DNA from: Aphelocoma coerulescens
Lineage: Eukaryota > Chordata > Aves > Passeriformes > Corvidae
Assembly: GCF_041296385.1 (NCBI RefSeq)
Contig: NW_027184079.1
Coordinates: 806,001-870,000 of the forward strand
Direction of reading: 5' to 3'
DNA: 64,000 nucleotides
This document shows, one piece after another, positions 22,320 to 34,751 of the stretch. The first letter of the stretch is position 1; each line of letters opens with the position of its first letter. A program made the position numbers and the translations under genes. The notes under the pieces were generated by a model that saw only the letters and a program-made list of their open reading frames with translations, was not told the DNA's origin and did not search any database.

Positions 22320-23522
22320 ACAGGAGTCCCTGTTTTCCCAGAGCCATGTCGATCATCAGAAGCTGCTTGTGGCTGCGGATGCAGATGGCCACGAAAGGCC
22401 TAGAAGTAAAAACTGGAGCAATGTCGTGTCCAAAAAGATTTTCCCAGAGAAAAGCATCCTAGGAGCAGCAAGTGTCCTGGAGGTGCCAGTTTCCAGTATA
22501 TGACTCTCAGGATGCTGTGGCGCTGCCAAAGGCGAAGAGGCTCAGAGAGCTGCCAGACACGATCCTCGAGCAGGAAAGGCAGATTTTAGGAGCTCCAGGG
22601 AATTCCCTGACGTCAGCAGTGGAGGAGCAGGATGAGGAAGATGTCCACGCTTGGGCTACTTGTGGCAAGAGTGTCCAAGGCTCCCAGTGCCTCCGTGGGA
22701 GCTTCAGGAGTGGAGTCAGAGGAAGGCCTTTTGACAGGACTGGCTGCTCCCTCAGAGCCATGGCTCTCAGCAGAACCGTCTCATTGCTGAGGATGCACCT
22801 GTCCAGGAACAGCCTTGCAGAGGAGTAGGAGTCCAGCTCATTGCAGTAAGGGAATGGCTGAATGATGTTTCCCAGGAGCAACTATGCTGAAGGTGCCAGT
22901 TCCAGTCCATGGCTCGCAGGATGCTGCAGCACTGCCATAGGAGAAGGGGTTTGGCATGGTGCTAGAGAAGGTCCTCGAGCAGCAAAGGCAGGTGTTTGCA
23001 GCTCCAGGGAATACCCTGACGTCAGCAGTGGAGTAGCAGGATGAGGAAGATGTCCACGCTTGGGCTACTTGTGGCAAGGGCCTCCATCCTTGCCCTTGCC
23101 TGGGTGAGAGTTGCCGGAGCGCAGACGGAGGAAGGCCTTTGGACAGGTGCAAGGTAAGAATGATGCATGGTCGGCAGTCGTGGTGCGAGCAGAAACATTT
23201 CTTGCAATCATCCCTACTGTTAGAGTAGTTTCACTTTCCGGTTTGAATAGCGTGAGCCTGGAAAGCCAATAGTCCAAATATTCAGATGTCTGGTACCCAA
23301 TAGTAGACATGAACTCAAGTCTCTCATAGAAACATCAGGCGTTTTCCTTAAGCCAAGTGCTGGGAGGGGAATTTCTTCTGCAATACTGCTGTGCTTCTGC
23401 TGCTTGTTCCATTTTAGAAAGTTTCCTCCCTTGGCTCTGCCTTGATTGAATAGTCCTTTCTCTTCTAACTAGAAGCTCCAGGTTTTCTTCTTACAAGTTG
23501 TCTTTGTTTTCTTTGTCCACAG
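22320..23522 (+). repeat. Monomer 20, type L3
   Basis: Exon ends 23153. It has CCTGGAGGTG in place of the CCTGTAGCTG of monomers 4 and 9. Confidence 0.9.
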
Positions 23523-24735
23523 ACAGGAGTCCCTGCTCTCCCAGAGCCATGTCGATCATCAGAAGCTGCTTGTGGCTGCGGATGCAGATGGCCACAAAAG
23601 GCCTAGAAGTAAAATCTGCAGCAAGGTTGTGTGCAAGAAGATTTTCCCAGAGAAAAGCATCCTAGGAGCAGCAAGTGTCCTGGAGGTGCCAGTTGCCAGT
23701 ATATGACTCCTAGGATGCTGTTGCGCTTCCAAAGTGTAAGAGGCTCAGAGAGCTGCCAGACACGATCCTCGAGCAGGAAAGGCAGATGTTGGGAGCTCCA
23801 GGGAATTCCCTGATGTCAGCAGTGGAGGAGCAGGATGAGGAAGATCTCGACGCTTGGGCTACTTGTGGCAAGAGTGTCCAAGGCTCCCAGTGCCTCCGTG
23901 GGAGCTGCAGGACTGGAGGACTGCAGGACGGAGGAAGGCCTTTGGGCAGGACTGGCTGCTCCCTCAGAGCCGTGGCTCTCAGCAGAACCGTCTCATTGCT
24001 GAGGATGCACCTATCCAGGAAGAGCCTTGCAAAGGTGTAGGAGTCCAGCTCATTGCAGTAAGGGAATGGCTGAAGGATGTTTCCCAGGAGCAACTATGCT
24101 GAAGGTGCCAGTTCCAGTCCATGGCTCGCAGGATGCTGCAGCACTGCCATAGGAGAAGGCATTTGGCATGGTGCTAGAGAAGATCCTCGAGCAGCAAAGG
24201 CAAGTGTTTGCAGCTCCAGGGAATTCCTAGATGTCAGCAGTGGAAGATCAGGATGAGGAATATCTCCAGGCTTGGGCTACTTGTGGCAAGAGCCTCCATC
24301 CCTGCCCGAGCTTGGGTGAGAGTTGCCAGAGCGCAGACGGAGGAAGGCCTTTGGACAGGTGCAAGGTAAGAATGATGCATGGTCGGCAGTCGTGGTGTGA
24401 GCAGAAACATTTCTTGCAATCGCCTCTAGCTTTTAGAGTAGTTTCACTTTCCGGTTTGAATAGTGTGAGCCTGGAAAGCCAATAGTCTAAATGTTCAGAT
24501 GTCTGGAACCCAATAGTAGACATGAACTCAAGTCTCTCATAGAAACATCAGGCTTTTTCCTTAAGCCAAGTGCTGGGAGGGGAATTTCTTCTGCAAAACT
24601 GCTCTGCTTCTGCTGCTTGTTCCATTTTAGAAAGTTTCCTGCTTTGGCCCTGCCTTGATTGAATAGTCCTTTCTCTTCTATCTAGAAGCTCCAGGTTTTC
24701 TTCTTACAAGTTGTCTTTGTTTTCTTTGTCCACAG
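23523..24735 (+). repeat. Monomer 21, type L4
   Basis: Exon ends 24365 with the 9-bp insertion; TTCTTGCAATCGCC form. Confidence 0.9.
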
Positions 24736-25530
24736 ACAGGAGTCCCTGCTCTCCCAGAGCCCTGTTGATCATCAGAAGCTGCTTGTGGCTGAGGATGCAG
24801 ATGGCCACGAAAGGCCTAGAAGTAAAATCGGCAGCAATGTCGTGTGCAAGAAGATTTTCCCAGAGAAAAGCATCCTAGGAGCAGCAAGTGTCCTGGAGGT
24901 GCCAGTTGCCAGTATATGACTCCTAGGATGCTGTGGCGCTACCAGAGGTGAAGAGGCTCAGAGAGCTGCCAGACATGATCCTCCAGCTGGAAAGGCAGAT
25001 GTTTGGAGCTCCAGGGAATTCCCTGACGTCAGCAGTGGAGGAGCAGGATGAGGAAGATGTCCACGCTTGGGCTACTTGTGGCAAGAGTGTCCAAGGCTCC
25101 CAGTGCCTCCGTGAGAGCGGCAGGACTGGAGACGGAGGAAGGCCTTTGGACAGGTGCAAGGTAAGAATAATGCATGGTCCCCAGTTGTGGTGAATACAGA
25201 AACATTTCTTCGAAGCATCTCTAGCTTTTGAAATAGTTTGACATTCCGGTTTGAATTGCGTGAGCCTGGAAAGCCAGTAGTCTAAATGTTCAGATGTCTG
25301 CTATCCAATAGTAGACATGAACTCAAGTCTCTCATAGAAACATCATGCTTTTTCCTTAAGCCAAGTGCGGGGAGGGGAATTTCTTCTGCAAAACTACTGT
25401 GCTTCTGCTGCTTGTTCCATTTTAGAAAGTTTCCTCCCTTGGCCCTGCCTTGATTGAATAGTCCTTTCTCTTCTAACTAGAAGCTCCAGGTTTTAATCTT
25501 ACAAGTTGTCTTTGTTTTCTTTGTCCACAG
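24736..25530 (+). repeat. Monomer 22, type S
   Basis: Exon ends 25160. Intron marks are GTAAGAATAATGC and AAGTGCGGGGAGG, shared with monomers 27 and 37. Confidence 0.9.
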
Positions 25531-26733
25531 ACAGGGGTCCCTGCTCTCCCAGAGCCATGTCGATCATCAGAAGCTTCTTGTGGCTGAGAATGCAGATGGC
25601 CACGAAAGGCCTAGGAGTAAAAACTGGAGCAAGGACGTGTGCAAGAAGTTTTTCCTAGAGGAAAGCATCCTAGGAGCAGCAAGTGTCCTGGAGGTGCCAG
25701 TTGCCAGTATATGACTCCTAGGATGCTGTGGCGCTGCCAAAGGCAAAGAGGCTCAGAGATCTGCCAGACACGATCCTCCAGCAGGAAAGGCAGATGTTGG
25801 GAGCACCAGGGAATTCCCTGACGTCAGCAGTGGAGGAGCAGGATGAGGAAGATGTCCACGCTTGGGCTACTTGTGGCAAGAGTGTCCAAGGCTCCCAGTG
25901 CCTCCGTGGGAGCTGCAGGACTGGTGACAGAGGGCAACCATTGGGCAGGACTGGCTGCTTCCTCAGAGCTGTGGCTCTCAGCAGAACTGTCTCATTGCTG
26001 AGGATGCACCTGTCCAGGAAGAGCATTGCAGAGGAGTAGGAGTCCAGCTCATTGCAGTAAGGGAATGGCTGAGGGATGTTTCCCAGGAGCAACTTTGCTG
26101 GAGGTGCCAGTTCCAGTCCGTGGCTCGCAGGATGCTGCAGCTCTGCCTTAGGAGAAGGGGTTTTGCATGGTGCTAGAGAAGATCCTCGAGCAGCAAAGGC
26201 AGGTGTTTGCAGCTCCAGGGAATACCCTGACGTCAGCAGTGGAGTAGCAGGATGAGGAAGATGTCCACGCTTGGGCTACTTGTGGCAAGAGCCTCCATCC
26301 CTGCCCTTGCCTGGGTGAGAGTTGCCGGAGCGCAGATGGAGGAAGGCCTTTGGACAGGTGCAAGGTAAGAATGATGGATGGTCGGCAGTCGTGGTGTAAA
26401 CAGAAACATTTCTTGCAATCATCCTTACTGTTAGAGTAGTTTCACTTTCAGGTTTGAATAGCGTGAGCCTGGAAAGCCAATAGTCTAAATGTTCAGATGT
26501 CTGGTACCCAGTAGTAGACATGAACTCAAGTCTCTCATAGAAACATGAGGTTTTTTCCTTAAGCCAAGTGCTGGGAAGGGAATTTCTTCTGCAAAAGTAC
26601 TGTGCTTCTGCTGCTTGTTCCATTTTAGAAAGTTTCCTCCCTTGGCCCTGCCTTGATTGAATAGTCCTTTGTCTTCTATCTAGAAGCTCCAGGTTTTCTT
26701 CTTACAAGTTGTCTTTGTTTTCTTTGTCCACAG
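25531..26733 (+). repeat. Monomer 23, type L2b
   Basis: Exon ends 26364. It starts ACAGGGGTCC and has AAGTTTTTCCTAGAGG. A module has TGACGTCA where L2a has TGCCGTCA. Confidence 0.9.
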
Positions 26734-27936
26734 ACAGGAGTCCCTGCTCTCCCAGAGCCATGTCGATCATCAGAAGCTGCTTGTGGCTGCGGATGCAGAT
26801 GGCCACGAAAGGCCTAGAAGTAAAAACTGGAGCAATGTCGTGTCCAAGAAGATTTTCCCAGAGAAAAGCATCCTAGGAGCAGCAAGTGTCCTGTAGCTGC
26901 CAGTTTCCAGTATATGACTCTCAGGATGCTGTGGCGCTGCCAAAGGCGAAGAGGCTCAGAGAGCTGCCAGACACGATCCTCGAGCAGGAAAGGCAGATTT
27001 TAGGAGCTCCAGGGAATTCCCTGATGTCAGCAGTGGAGGAGCAGTATGAGGAAGATCTCGACGCTTGGGCTACTTGTGGCAAGAGTGTCCAAGGCTCCCA
27101 GTGCCTCCGTGGGAGCTGCAGGAGCGGAGTCAGAGGAAGGCCTTTGGGCAGGACTCGCTGCTCCCTCAGAGCCATGGCTCTCAGCAGAACCGTCTCATTG
27201 CTGAGGATGCACCTGTCCAGGAAGAGCCTTGCAAAGGAGTAGGAGTCCAGCTCATTGCAGTAAGGGAATGGCTGAAGGATGCTTCCCAGGAGCAACTATG
27301 CTGAAGGTGCCAGTTCCAGTCCATGGCTCGCAGGATGCTGCAGCACTGCCATAGGAGAAGGCGTTTGGCATGGTGCTAGAGAAGGTCCTCGAGCAGCAAA
27401 GGCAGGTGTTTGCAGCTCCAGGGAATACCCTGACGTCAGCAGTGGAGTAGCAGGATGAGGAAGATGTCCACGCTTGGGCTACTTGTGGCAAGAGCCTCCA
27501 TCATTGCCCTTGCCTGGGTGAGAGTTGCCGGAGCGCAGATGGAGGAAGGCCTTTGGACAGGTGCAAGGTAAGAATGATGCATGGTCGGCAGTCGTGGTGT
27601 AAACAGAAACATTTCTTGCAATCATCCCTACTGTTAGAGTAGTTTCACTTTCCGGTTTGAATAGCGTGAGCCTGGAAAGCCAATAGTCTAAATGTTCAGA
27701 TGTCTGGTACCCAATAGTAGACATGAACTCATGTCTCTCATAGAAACATCAGGCTTTTTCCTTAAGCCAAGTGCTGGGAGGGGAATTTCTTCTCCAAAAG
27801 TACTGTGCTTCTGCTGCTTGTTCCATTTTAGAAAGTTTCCTCCCTTGGCCCTGCCTTGATTGAATAGTCCTTTCTCTTCTAACTAGAAGCTCCAGGTTTT
27901 CTTCTTACAAGTTGTCTTTGTTTTCTTTGTCCACGG
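26734..27936 (+). repeat. Monomer 24, type L3h (L3-L4 hybrid)
   Basis: Exon ends 27567. It starts as L3 (CAGATTTTAGG), then has L4-like CTGATGTCAGC and GATCTCGACGC. Private mark: GGATGCTTCCCAGG. Confidence 0.88.
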
Positions 27937-29139
27937 ACAGGGGTCCCTGTTTTCCCAGAGCCATGTCGATCATCAGAAGCTGCTTGTGGCTGCGGATGCA
28001 GATGGCCACGAAAGGCCTAGAAGTAAAAACTGGAGCAATGTCGTGTCCAAAAAGATTTTCCCAGAGAAAAGCATCCTAGGAGCAGCAAGTGTCCTGGAGG
28101 TGCCAGTTTCCAGTATATGACTCTCAGGATGCTGTGGCGCTGCCAAAGGCGAAGAGGCTCAGAGAGCTGCCAGACACGATCCTCGAGCAGGAAAGGCAGA
28201 TTTTAGGAGCTCCAGGGAATTCCCTGACGTCAGCAGTGGAGGAGCAGGATGAGGAAGATGTCCACGCTTGGGCTACTTGTGGCAAGAGTGTCCAAGGCTC
28301 CCAGTGCCTCCGTGGGAGCTTCAGGAGTGGAGTCAGAGGAAGGCCTTTTGACAGGACTGGCTGCTCCCTCAGAGCCATGGCTCTCAGCAGAACCGTCTCA
28401 TTGCTGAGGATGCACCTGTCCAGGAACAGCCTTGCAGAGGAGTAGGAGTCCAGCTCATTGCAGTAAGGGAATGGCTGAATGATGTTTCCCAGGAGCAACT
28501 ATGCTGAAGGTGCCAGTTCCAGTCCATGGCTCGCAGGATGCTGCAGCACTGCCATAGGAGAAGGGGTTTGGCATGGTGCTAGAGAAGGTCCTCGAGCAGC
28601 AAAGGCAGGTGTTTGCAGCTCCAGGGAATACCCTGACGTCAGCAGTGGAGTAGCAGGATGAGGAAGATGTCCACGCTTGGGCTACTTGTGGCAAGGGCCT
28701 CCATCCTTGCCCTTGCCTGGGTGAGAGTTGCCGGAGCGCAGACGGAGGAAGGCCTTTGGACAGGTGCAAGGTAAGAATGATGCATGGTCGGCAGTCGTGG
28801 TGCGAGCAGAAACATTTCTTGCAATCATCCCTACTGTTAGAGTAGTTTCACTTTCCGGTTTGAATAGCGTGAGCCTGGAAAGCCAATAGTCCAAATATTC
28901 AGATGTCTGGTACCCAATAGTAGACATGAACTCAAGTCTCTCATAGAAACATCAGGCGTTTTCCTTAAGCCAAGTGCTGGGAGGGGAATTTCTTCTGCAA
29001 TACTGCTGTGCTTCTGCTGCTTGTTCCATTTTAGAAAGTTTCCTCCCTTGGCTCTGCCTTGATTGAATAGTCCTTTCTCTTCTAACTAGAAGCTCCAGGT
29101 TTTCTTCTTACAAGTTGTCTTTGTTTTCTTTGTCCACAG
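27937..29139 (+). repeat. Monomer 25, type L3 with altered acceptor
   Basis: Exon ends 28770. The acceptor reads CCACGGACAGGGG, so the usual AG is lost. The nearest AG is four bases further in. Confidence 0.9.
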
Positions 29140-30352
29140 ACAGGAGTCCCTGCTCTCCCAGAGCCATGTCGATCATCAGAAGCTGCTTGTGGCTGCGGAT
29201 GCAGATGGCCACAAAAGGCCTAGAAGTAAAATCTGCAGCAAGGTTGTGTGCAAGAAGATTTTCCCAGAGAAAAGCATCCTAGGAGCAGCAAGTGTCCTGG
29301 AGGTGCCAGTTGCCAGTATATGACTCCTAGGATGCTGTTGCGCTTCCAAAGTGTAAGAGGCTCAGAGAGCTGCCAGACACGATCCTCGAGCAGGAAAGGC
29401 AGATGTTGGGAGCTCCAGGGAATTCCCTGATGTCAGCAGTGGAGGAGCAGGATGAGGAAGATCTCGACGCTTGGGCTACTTGTGGCAAGAGTGTCCAAGG
29501 CTCCCAGTGCCTCCGTGGGAGCTGCAGGACTGGAGGACTGCAGGACGGAGGAAGGCCTTTGGGCAGGACTGGCTGCTCCCTCAGAGCCGTGGCTCTCAGC
29601 AGAACCGTCTCATTGCTGAGGATGCACCTATCCAGGAAGAGCCTTGCAAAGGTGTAGGAGTCCAGCTCATTGCAGTAAGGGAATGGCTGAAGGATGTTTC
29701 CCAGGAGCAACTATGCTGAAGGTGCCAGTTCCAGTCCATGGCTCGCAGGATGCTGCAGCACTGCCATAGGAGAAGGCATTTGGCATGGTGCTAGAGAAGA
29801 TCCTCGAGCAGCAAAGGCAAGTGTTTGCAGCTCCAGGGAATTCCTAGATGTCAGCAGTGGAAGATCAGGATGAGGAATATCTCCAGGCTTGGGCTACTTG
29901 TGGCAAGAGCCTCCATCCCTGCCCGAGCTTGGGTGAGAGTTGCCAGAGCGCAGACGGAGGAAGGCCTTTGGACAGGTGCAAGGTAAGAATGATGCATGGT
30001 CGGCAGTCGTGGTGTGAGCAGAAACATTTCTTGCAATCGCCTCTAGCTTTTAGAGTAGTTTCACTTTCCGGTTTGAATAGTGTGAGCCTGGAAAGCCAAT
30101 AGTCTAAATGTTCAGATGTCTGGAACCCAATAGTAGACATGAACTCAAGTCTCTCATAGAAACATCAGGCTTTTTCCTTAAGCCAAGTGCTGGGAGGGGA
30201 ATTTCTTCTGCAAAACTGCTCTGCTTCTGCTGCTTGTTCCATTTTAGAAAGTTTCCTGCTTTGGCCCTGCCTTGATTGAATAGTCCTTTCTCTTCTATCT
30301 AGAAGCTCCAGGTTTTCTTCTTACAAGTTGTCTTTGTTTTCTTTGTCCACAG
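29140..30352 (+). repeat. Monomer 26, type L4
   Basis: Exon ends 29982 with the insertion. Copy of monomer 21 at an offset of 5617. Confidence 0.9.
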
Positions 30353-31147
30353 ACAGGAGTCCCTGCTCTCCCAGAGCCCTGTTGATCATCAGAAGCTGCT
30401 TGTGGCTGAGGATGCAGATGGCCACGAAAGGCCTAGAAGTAAAATCGGCAGCAATGTCGTGTGCAAGAAGATTTTCCCAGAGAAAAGCATCCTAGGAGCA
30501 GCAAGTGTCCTGGAGGTGCCAGTTGCCAGTATATGACTCCTAGGATGCTGTGGCGCTACCAGAGGTGAAGAGGCTCAGAGAGCTGCCAGACATGATCCTC
30601 CAGCTGGAAAGGCAGATGTTTGGAGCTCCAGGGAATTCCCTGACGTCAGCAGTGGAGGAGCAGGATGAGGAAGATGTCCACGCTTGGGCTACTTGTGGCA
30701 AGAGTGTCCAAGGCTCCCAGTGCCTCCGTGAGAGCGGCAGGACTGGAGACGGAGGAAGGCCTTTGGACAGGTGCAAGGTAAGAATAATGCATGGTCCCCA
30801 GTTGTGGTGAATACAGAAACATTTCTTCGAAGCATCTCTAGCTTTTGAAATAGTTTGACATTCCGGTTTGAATTGCGTGAGCCTGGAAAGCCAGTAGTCT
30901 AAATGTTCAGATGTCTGCTATCCAATAGTAGACATGAACTCAAGTCTCTCATAGAAACATCATGCTTTTTCCTTAAGCCAAGTGCGGGGAGGGGAATTTC
31001 TTCTGCAAAACTACTGTGCTTCTGCTGCTTGTTCCATTTTAGAAAGTTTCCTCCCTTGGCCCTGCCTTGATTGAATAGTCCTTTCTCTTCTAACTAGAAG
31101 CTCCAGGTTTTAATCTTACAAGTTGTCTTTGTTTTCTTTGTCCACAG
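30353..31147 (+). repeat. Monomer 27, type S
   Basis: Exon ends 30777. Copy of monomer 22 at an offset of 5617. Confidence 0.9.
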
Positions 31148-32350
31148 ACAGGGGTCCCTGCTCTCCCAGAGCCATGTCGATCATCAGAAGCTTCTTGTGG
31201 CTGAGAATGCAGATGGCCACGAAAGGCCTAGGAGTAAAAACTGGAGCAAGGACGTGTGCAAGAAGTTTTTCCTAGAGGAAAGCATCCTAGGAGCAGCAAG
31301 TGTCCTGGAGGTGCCAGTTGCCAGTATATGACTCCTAGGATGCTGTGGCGCTGCCAAAGGCAAAGAGGCTCAGAGATCTGCCAGACACGATCCTCCAGCA
31401 GGAAAGGCAGATGTTGGGAGCACCAGGGAATTCCCTGACGTCAGCAGTGGAGGAGCAGGATGAGGAAGATGTCCACGCTTGGGCTACTTGTGGCAAGAGT
31501 GTCCAAGGCTCCCAGTGCCTCCGTGGGAGCTGCAGGACTGGTGACAGAGGGCAACCATTGGGCAGGACTGGCTGCTTCCTCAGAGCTGTGGCTCTCAGCA
31601 GAACTGTCTCATTGCTGAGGATGCACCTGTCCAGGAAGAGCATTGCAGAGGAGTAGGAGTCCAGCTCATTGCAGTAAGGGAATGGCTGAGGGATGTTTCC
31701 CAGGAGCAACTTTGCTGGAGGTGCCAGTTCCAGTCCGTGGCTCGCAGGATGCTGCAGCTCTGCCTTAGGAGAAGGGGTTTTGCATGGTGCTAGAGAAGAT
31801 CCTCGAGCAGCAAAGGCAGGTGTTTGCAGCTCCAGGGAATACCCTGACGTCAGCAGTGGAGTAGCAGGATGAGGAAGATGTCCACGCTTGGGCTACTTGT
31901 GGCAAGAGCCTCCATCCCTGCCCTTGCCTGGGTGAGAGTTGCCGGAGCGCAGATGGAGGAAGGCCTTTGGACAGGTGCAAGGTAAGAATGATGGATGGTC
32001 GGCAGTCGTGGTGTAAACAGAAACATTTCTTGCAATCATCCTTACTGTTAGAGTAGTTTCACTTTCAGGTTTGAATAGCGTGAGCCTGGAAAGCCAATAG
32101 TCTAAATGTTCAGATGTCTGGTACCCAGTAGTAGACATGAACTCAAGTCTCTCATAGAAACATGAGGTTTTTTCCTTAAGCCAAGTGCTGGGAAGGGAAT
32201 TTCTTCTGCAAAAGTACTGTGCTTCTGCTGCTTGTTCCATTTTAGAAAGTTTCCTCCCTTGGCCCTGCCTTGATTGAATAGTCCTTTGTCTTCTATCTAG
32301 AAGCTCCAGGTTTTCTTCTTACAAGTTGTCTTTGTTTTCTTTGTCCACAG
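31148..32350 (+). repeat. Monomer 28, type L2b
   Basis: Exon ends 31981. Copy of monomer 23. Confidence 0.9.
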
Positions 32351-33553
32351 ACAGGAGTCCCTGCTCTCCCAGAGCCATGTCGATCATCAGAAGCTGCTTG
32401 TGGCTGCGGATGCAGATGGCCACGAAAGGCCTAGAAGTAAAAACTGGAGCAATGTCGTGTCCAAGAAGATTTTCCCAGAGAAAAGCATCCTAGGAGCAGC
32501 AAGTGTCCTGTAGCTGCCAGTTTCCAGTATATGACTCTCAGGATGCTGTGGCGCTGCCAAAGGCGAAGAGGCTCAGAGAGCTGCCAGACACGATCCTCGA
32601 GCAGGAAAGGCAGATTTTAGGAGCTCCAGGGAATTCCCTGATGTCAGCAGTGGAGGAGCAGTATGAGGAAGATCTCGACGCTTGGGCTACTTGTGGCAAG
32701 AGTGTCCAAGGCTCCCAGTGCCTCCGTGGGAGCTGCAGGAGCGGAGTCAGAGGAAGGCCTTTGGGCAGGACTCGCTGCTCCCTCAGAGCCATGGCTCTCA
32801 GCAGAACCGTCTCATTGCTGAGGATGCACCTGTCCAGGAAGAGCCTTGCAAAGGAGTAGGAGTCCAGCTCATTGCAGTAAGGGAATGGCTGAAGGATGCT
32901 TCCCAGGAGCAACTATGCTGAAGGTGCCAGTTCCAGTCCATGGCTCGCAGGATGCTGCAGCACTGCCATAGGAGAAGGCGTTTGGCATGGTGCTAGAGAA
33001 GGTCCTCGAGCAGCAAAGGCAGGTGTTTGCAGCTCCAGGGAATACCCTGACGTCAGCAGTGGAGTAGCAGGATGAGGAAGATGTCCACGCTTGGGCTACT
33101 TGTGGCAAGAGCCTCCATCATTGCCCTTGCCTGGGTGAGAGTTGCCGGAGCGCAGATGGAGGAAGGCCTTTGGACAGGTGCAAGGTAAGAATGATGCATG
33201 GTCGGCAGTCGTGGTGTAAACAGAAACATTTCTTGCAATCATCCCTACTGTTAGAGTAGTTTCACTTTCCGGTTTGAATAGCGTGAGCCTGGAAAGCCAA
33301 TAGTCTAAATGTTCAGATGTCTGGTACCCAATAGTAGACATGAACTCATGTCTCTCATAGAAACATCAGGCTTTTTCCTTAAGCCAAGTGCTGGGAGGGG
33401 AATTTCTTCTCCAAAAGTACTGTGCTTCTGCTGCTTGTTCCATTTTAGAAAGTTTCCTCCCTTGGCCCTGCCTTGATTGAATAGTCCTTTCTCTTCTAAC
33501 TAGAAGCTCCAGGTTTTCTTCTTACAAGTTGTCTTTGTTTTCTTTGTCCACGG
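32351..33553 (+). repeat. Monomer 29, type L3h
   Basis: Exon ends 33184. Copy of monomer 24, including GGATGCTTCCC. Confidence 0.9.
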
Positions 33554-34751
33554 ACAGGGGTCCCTGTTTTCCCAGAGCCATGTCGATCATCAGAAGCTGC
33601 TTGTGGCTGCGGATGCAGATGGCCACGAAAGGCCTAGAAGTAAAAACTGGAGCAATGTCGTGTCCAAGAAGATTTTCCCAGAGAAAAGCATCCTAGGAGC
33701 AGCAAGTGTCCTGTAGCTGCCAGTTTCCAGTATATGACTCCTAGGATGCTGTGGTGCTGCCAAAGGCGAAGAGGCTCAGAGAGCTGCCAGACACGATCCT
33801 CGAGCAGGAAAGGCAGATTTTAGGAGCTCCAGGGAATTCCCTGACGTCAGCAGTGGAGGAGCAGGATGAGGAAGATGTCCACGCTTGGGCTACTTGTGGC
33901 AAGAGCCTCCAAGGCTCCCAGTGCCTCCGTGGGAGCTGCAGGAGTGGAGTCAGAGGAAGGCCTTTGGACAGGACTGGCTGCTCCCTCAGAGCCGTGGCTC
34001 TCAGCAGAACCGTCTCATTGCTGAGGATGCACCTGTCCAGGAACAGCCTTGCAGAGGAGTAGGAGTCCAGCTCATTGCAGTAAGGGAATGGCTGAATGAT
34101 GTTTCCCAGGAGCAACTATGCTGAAGGTGCCAGTTCCAGTCCATGGCTCGCAGGATGCTGCAGCACTGCCATAGGAGAAGGGGTTTGGCATGGTGCTAGA
34201 GAAGGTCCTCGAGCAGCAAAGGCAGGTGTTTGCAGCTCCAGGGAATACCCTGACGTCAGCAGTGGAGTAGCAGGATGAGGAAGATGTGCGCGCTTGGGCT
34301 ACTTGTGGCAAGAGCCTCTATCCCTGCCCTTGCCTGGGTGAGAGTTGCTGGAGCGCAGACGGAGGAAGGCCTTTGGACAGGTGCAAGGTAAGAATGATGC
34401 ATGGTTGGCAGTCGTGGTGCGAGCAGAAACATTTCTTGCAATCATCCTTACTGTTAGTTTCACTTTCCGGTTTGAATAGCGTGAGCCTGGAAAGCCAATA
34501 GTCTAAATGTTCAGATGTCTGGTACCCAGTAGTAGACATGAACTCAAGTCTCTCATAGAAACATGAGGTTTTTTCCTTAAGCCAAGTGCTGGGAGGGGAA
34601 TTTCTTCTGCAAAAGTACTGTGCTTCTGCTGCTTGTTCCATTTTAGAAAGTTTCCTCCCTTGGCCCTGTCTTGATTGAATAGTCCTTTCTCTTCTAACTA
34701 GAAGCTCCAGGTTTTCTTCTTACAAGTTGTCTTTGTTTTCTTTGTCCACAG
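33554..34751 (+). repeat. Monomer 30, L3 variant with altered acceptor
   Basis: Exon ends 34387; intron 364 bp. It combines the CCACGG acceptor of monomer 25 with the body of monomer 14. GTGGTGCTGCC near 33751 has lost a CpG. Confidence 0.9.

Larger units (their letters stand above)
17919..24735 (+). repeat. HOR 4, six monomers with duplicated L2 (6817 bp)
   Basis: Monomer starts 17919, 18714, 19914, 21117, 22320 and 23523. The extra monomer at 21117 starts like L3 and continues as L2, so the expansion looks like one unequal exchange between L2 and L3. Confidence 0.93.
24736..30352 (+). repeat. HOR 5, S-L2b-L3h-L3-L4 (5617 bp)
   Basis: Monomer starts 24736, 25531, 26734, 27937 and 29140. 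L1 is absent and an L3-L4 hybrid (L3h) is inserted. Together with the end of HOR 4 it is copied into HOR 6 at an offset of 5617. Confidence 0.92.
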
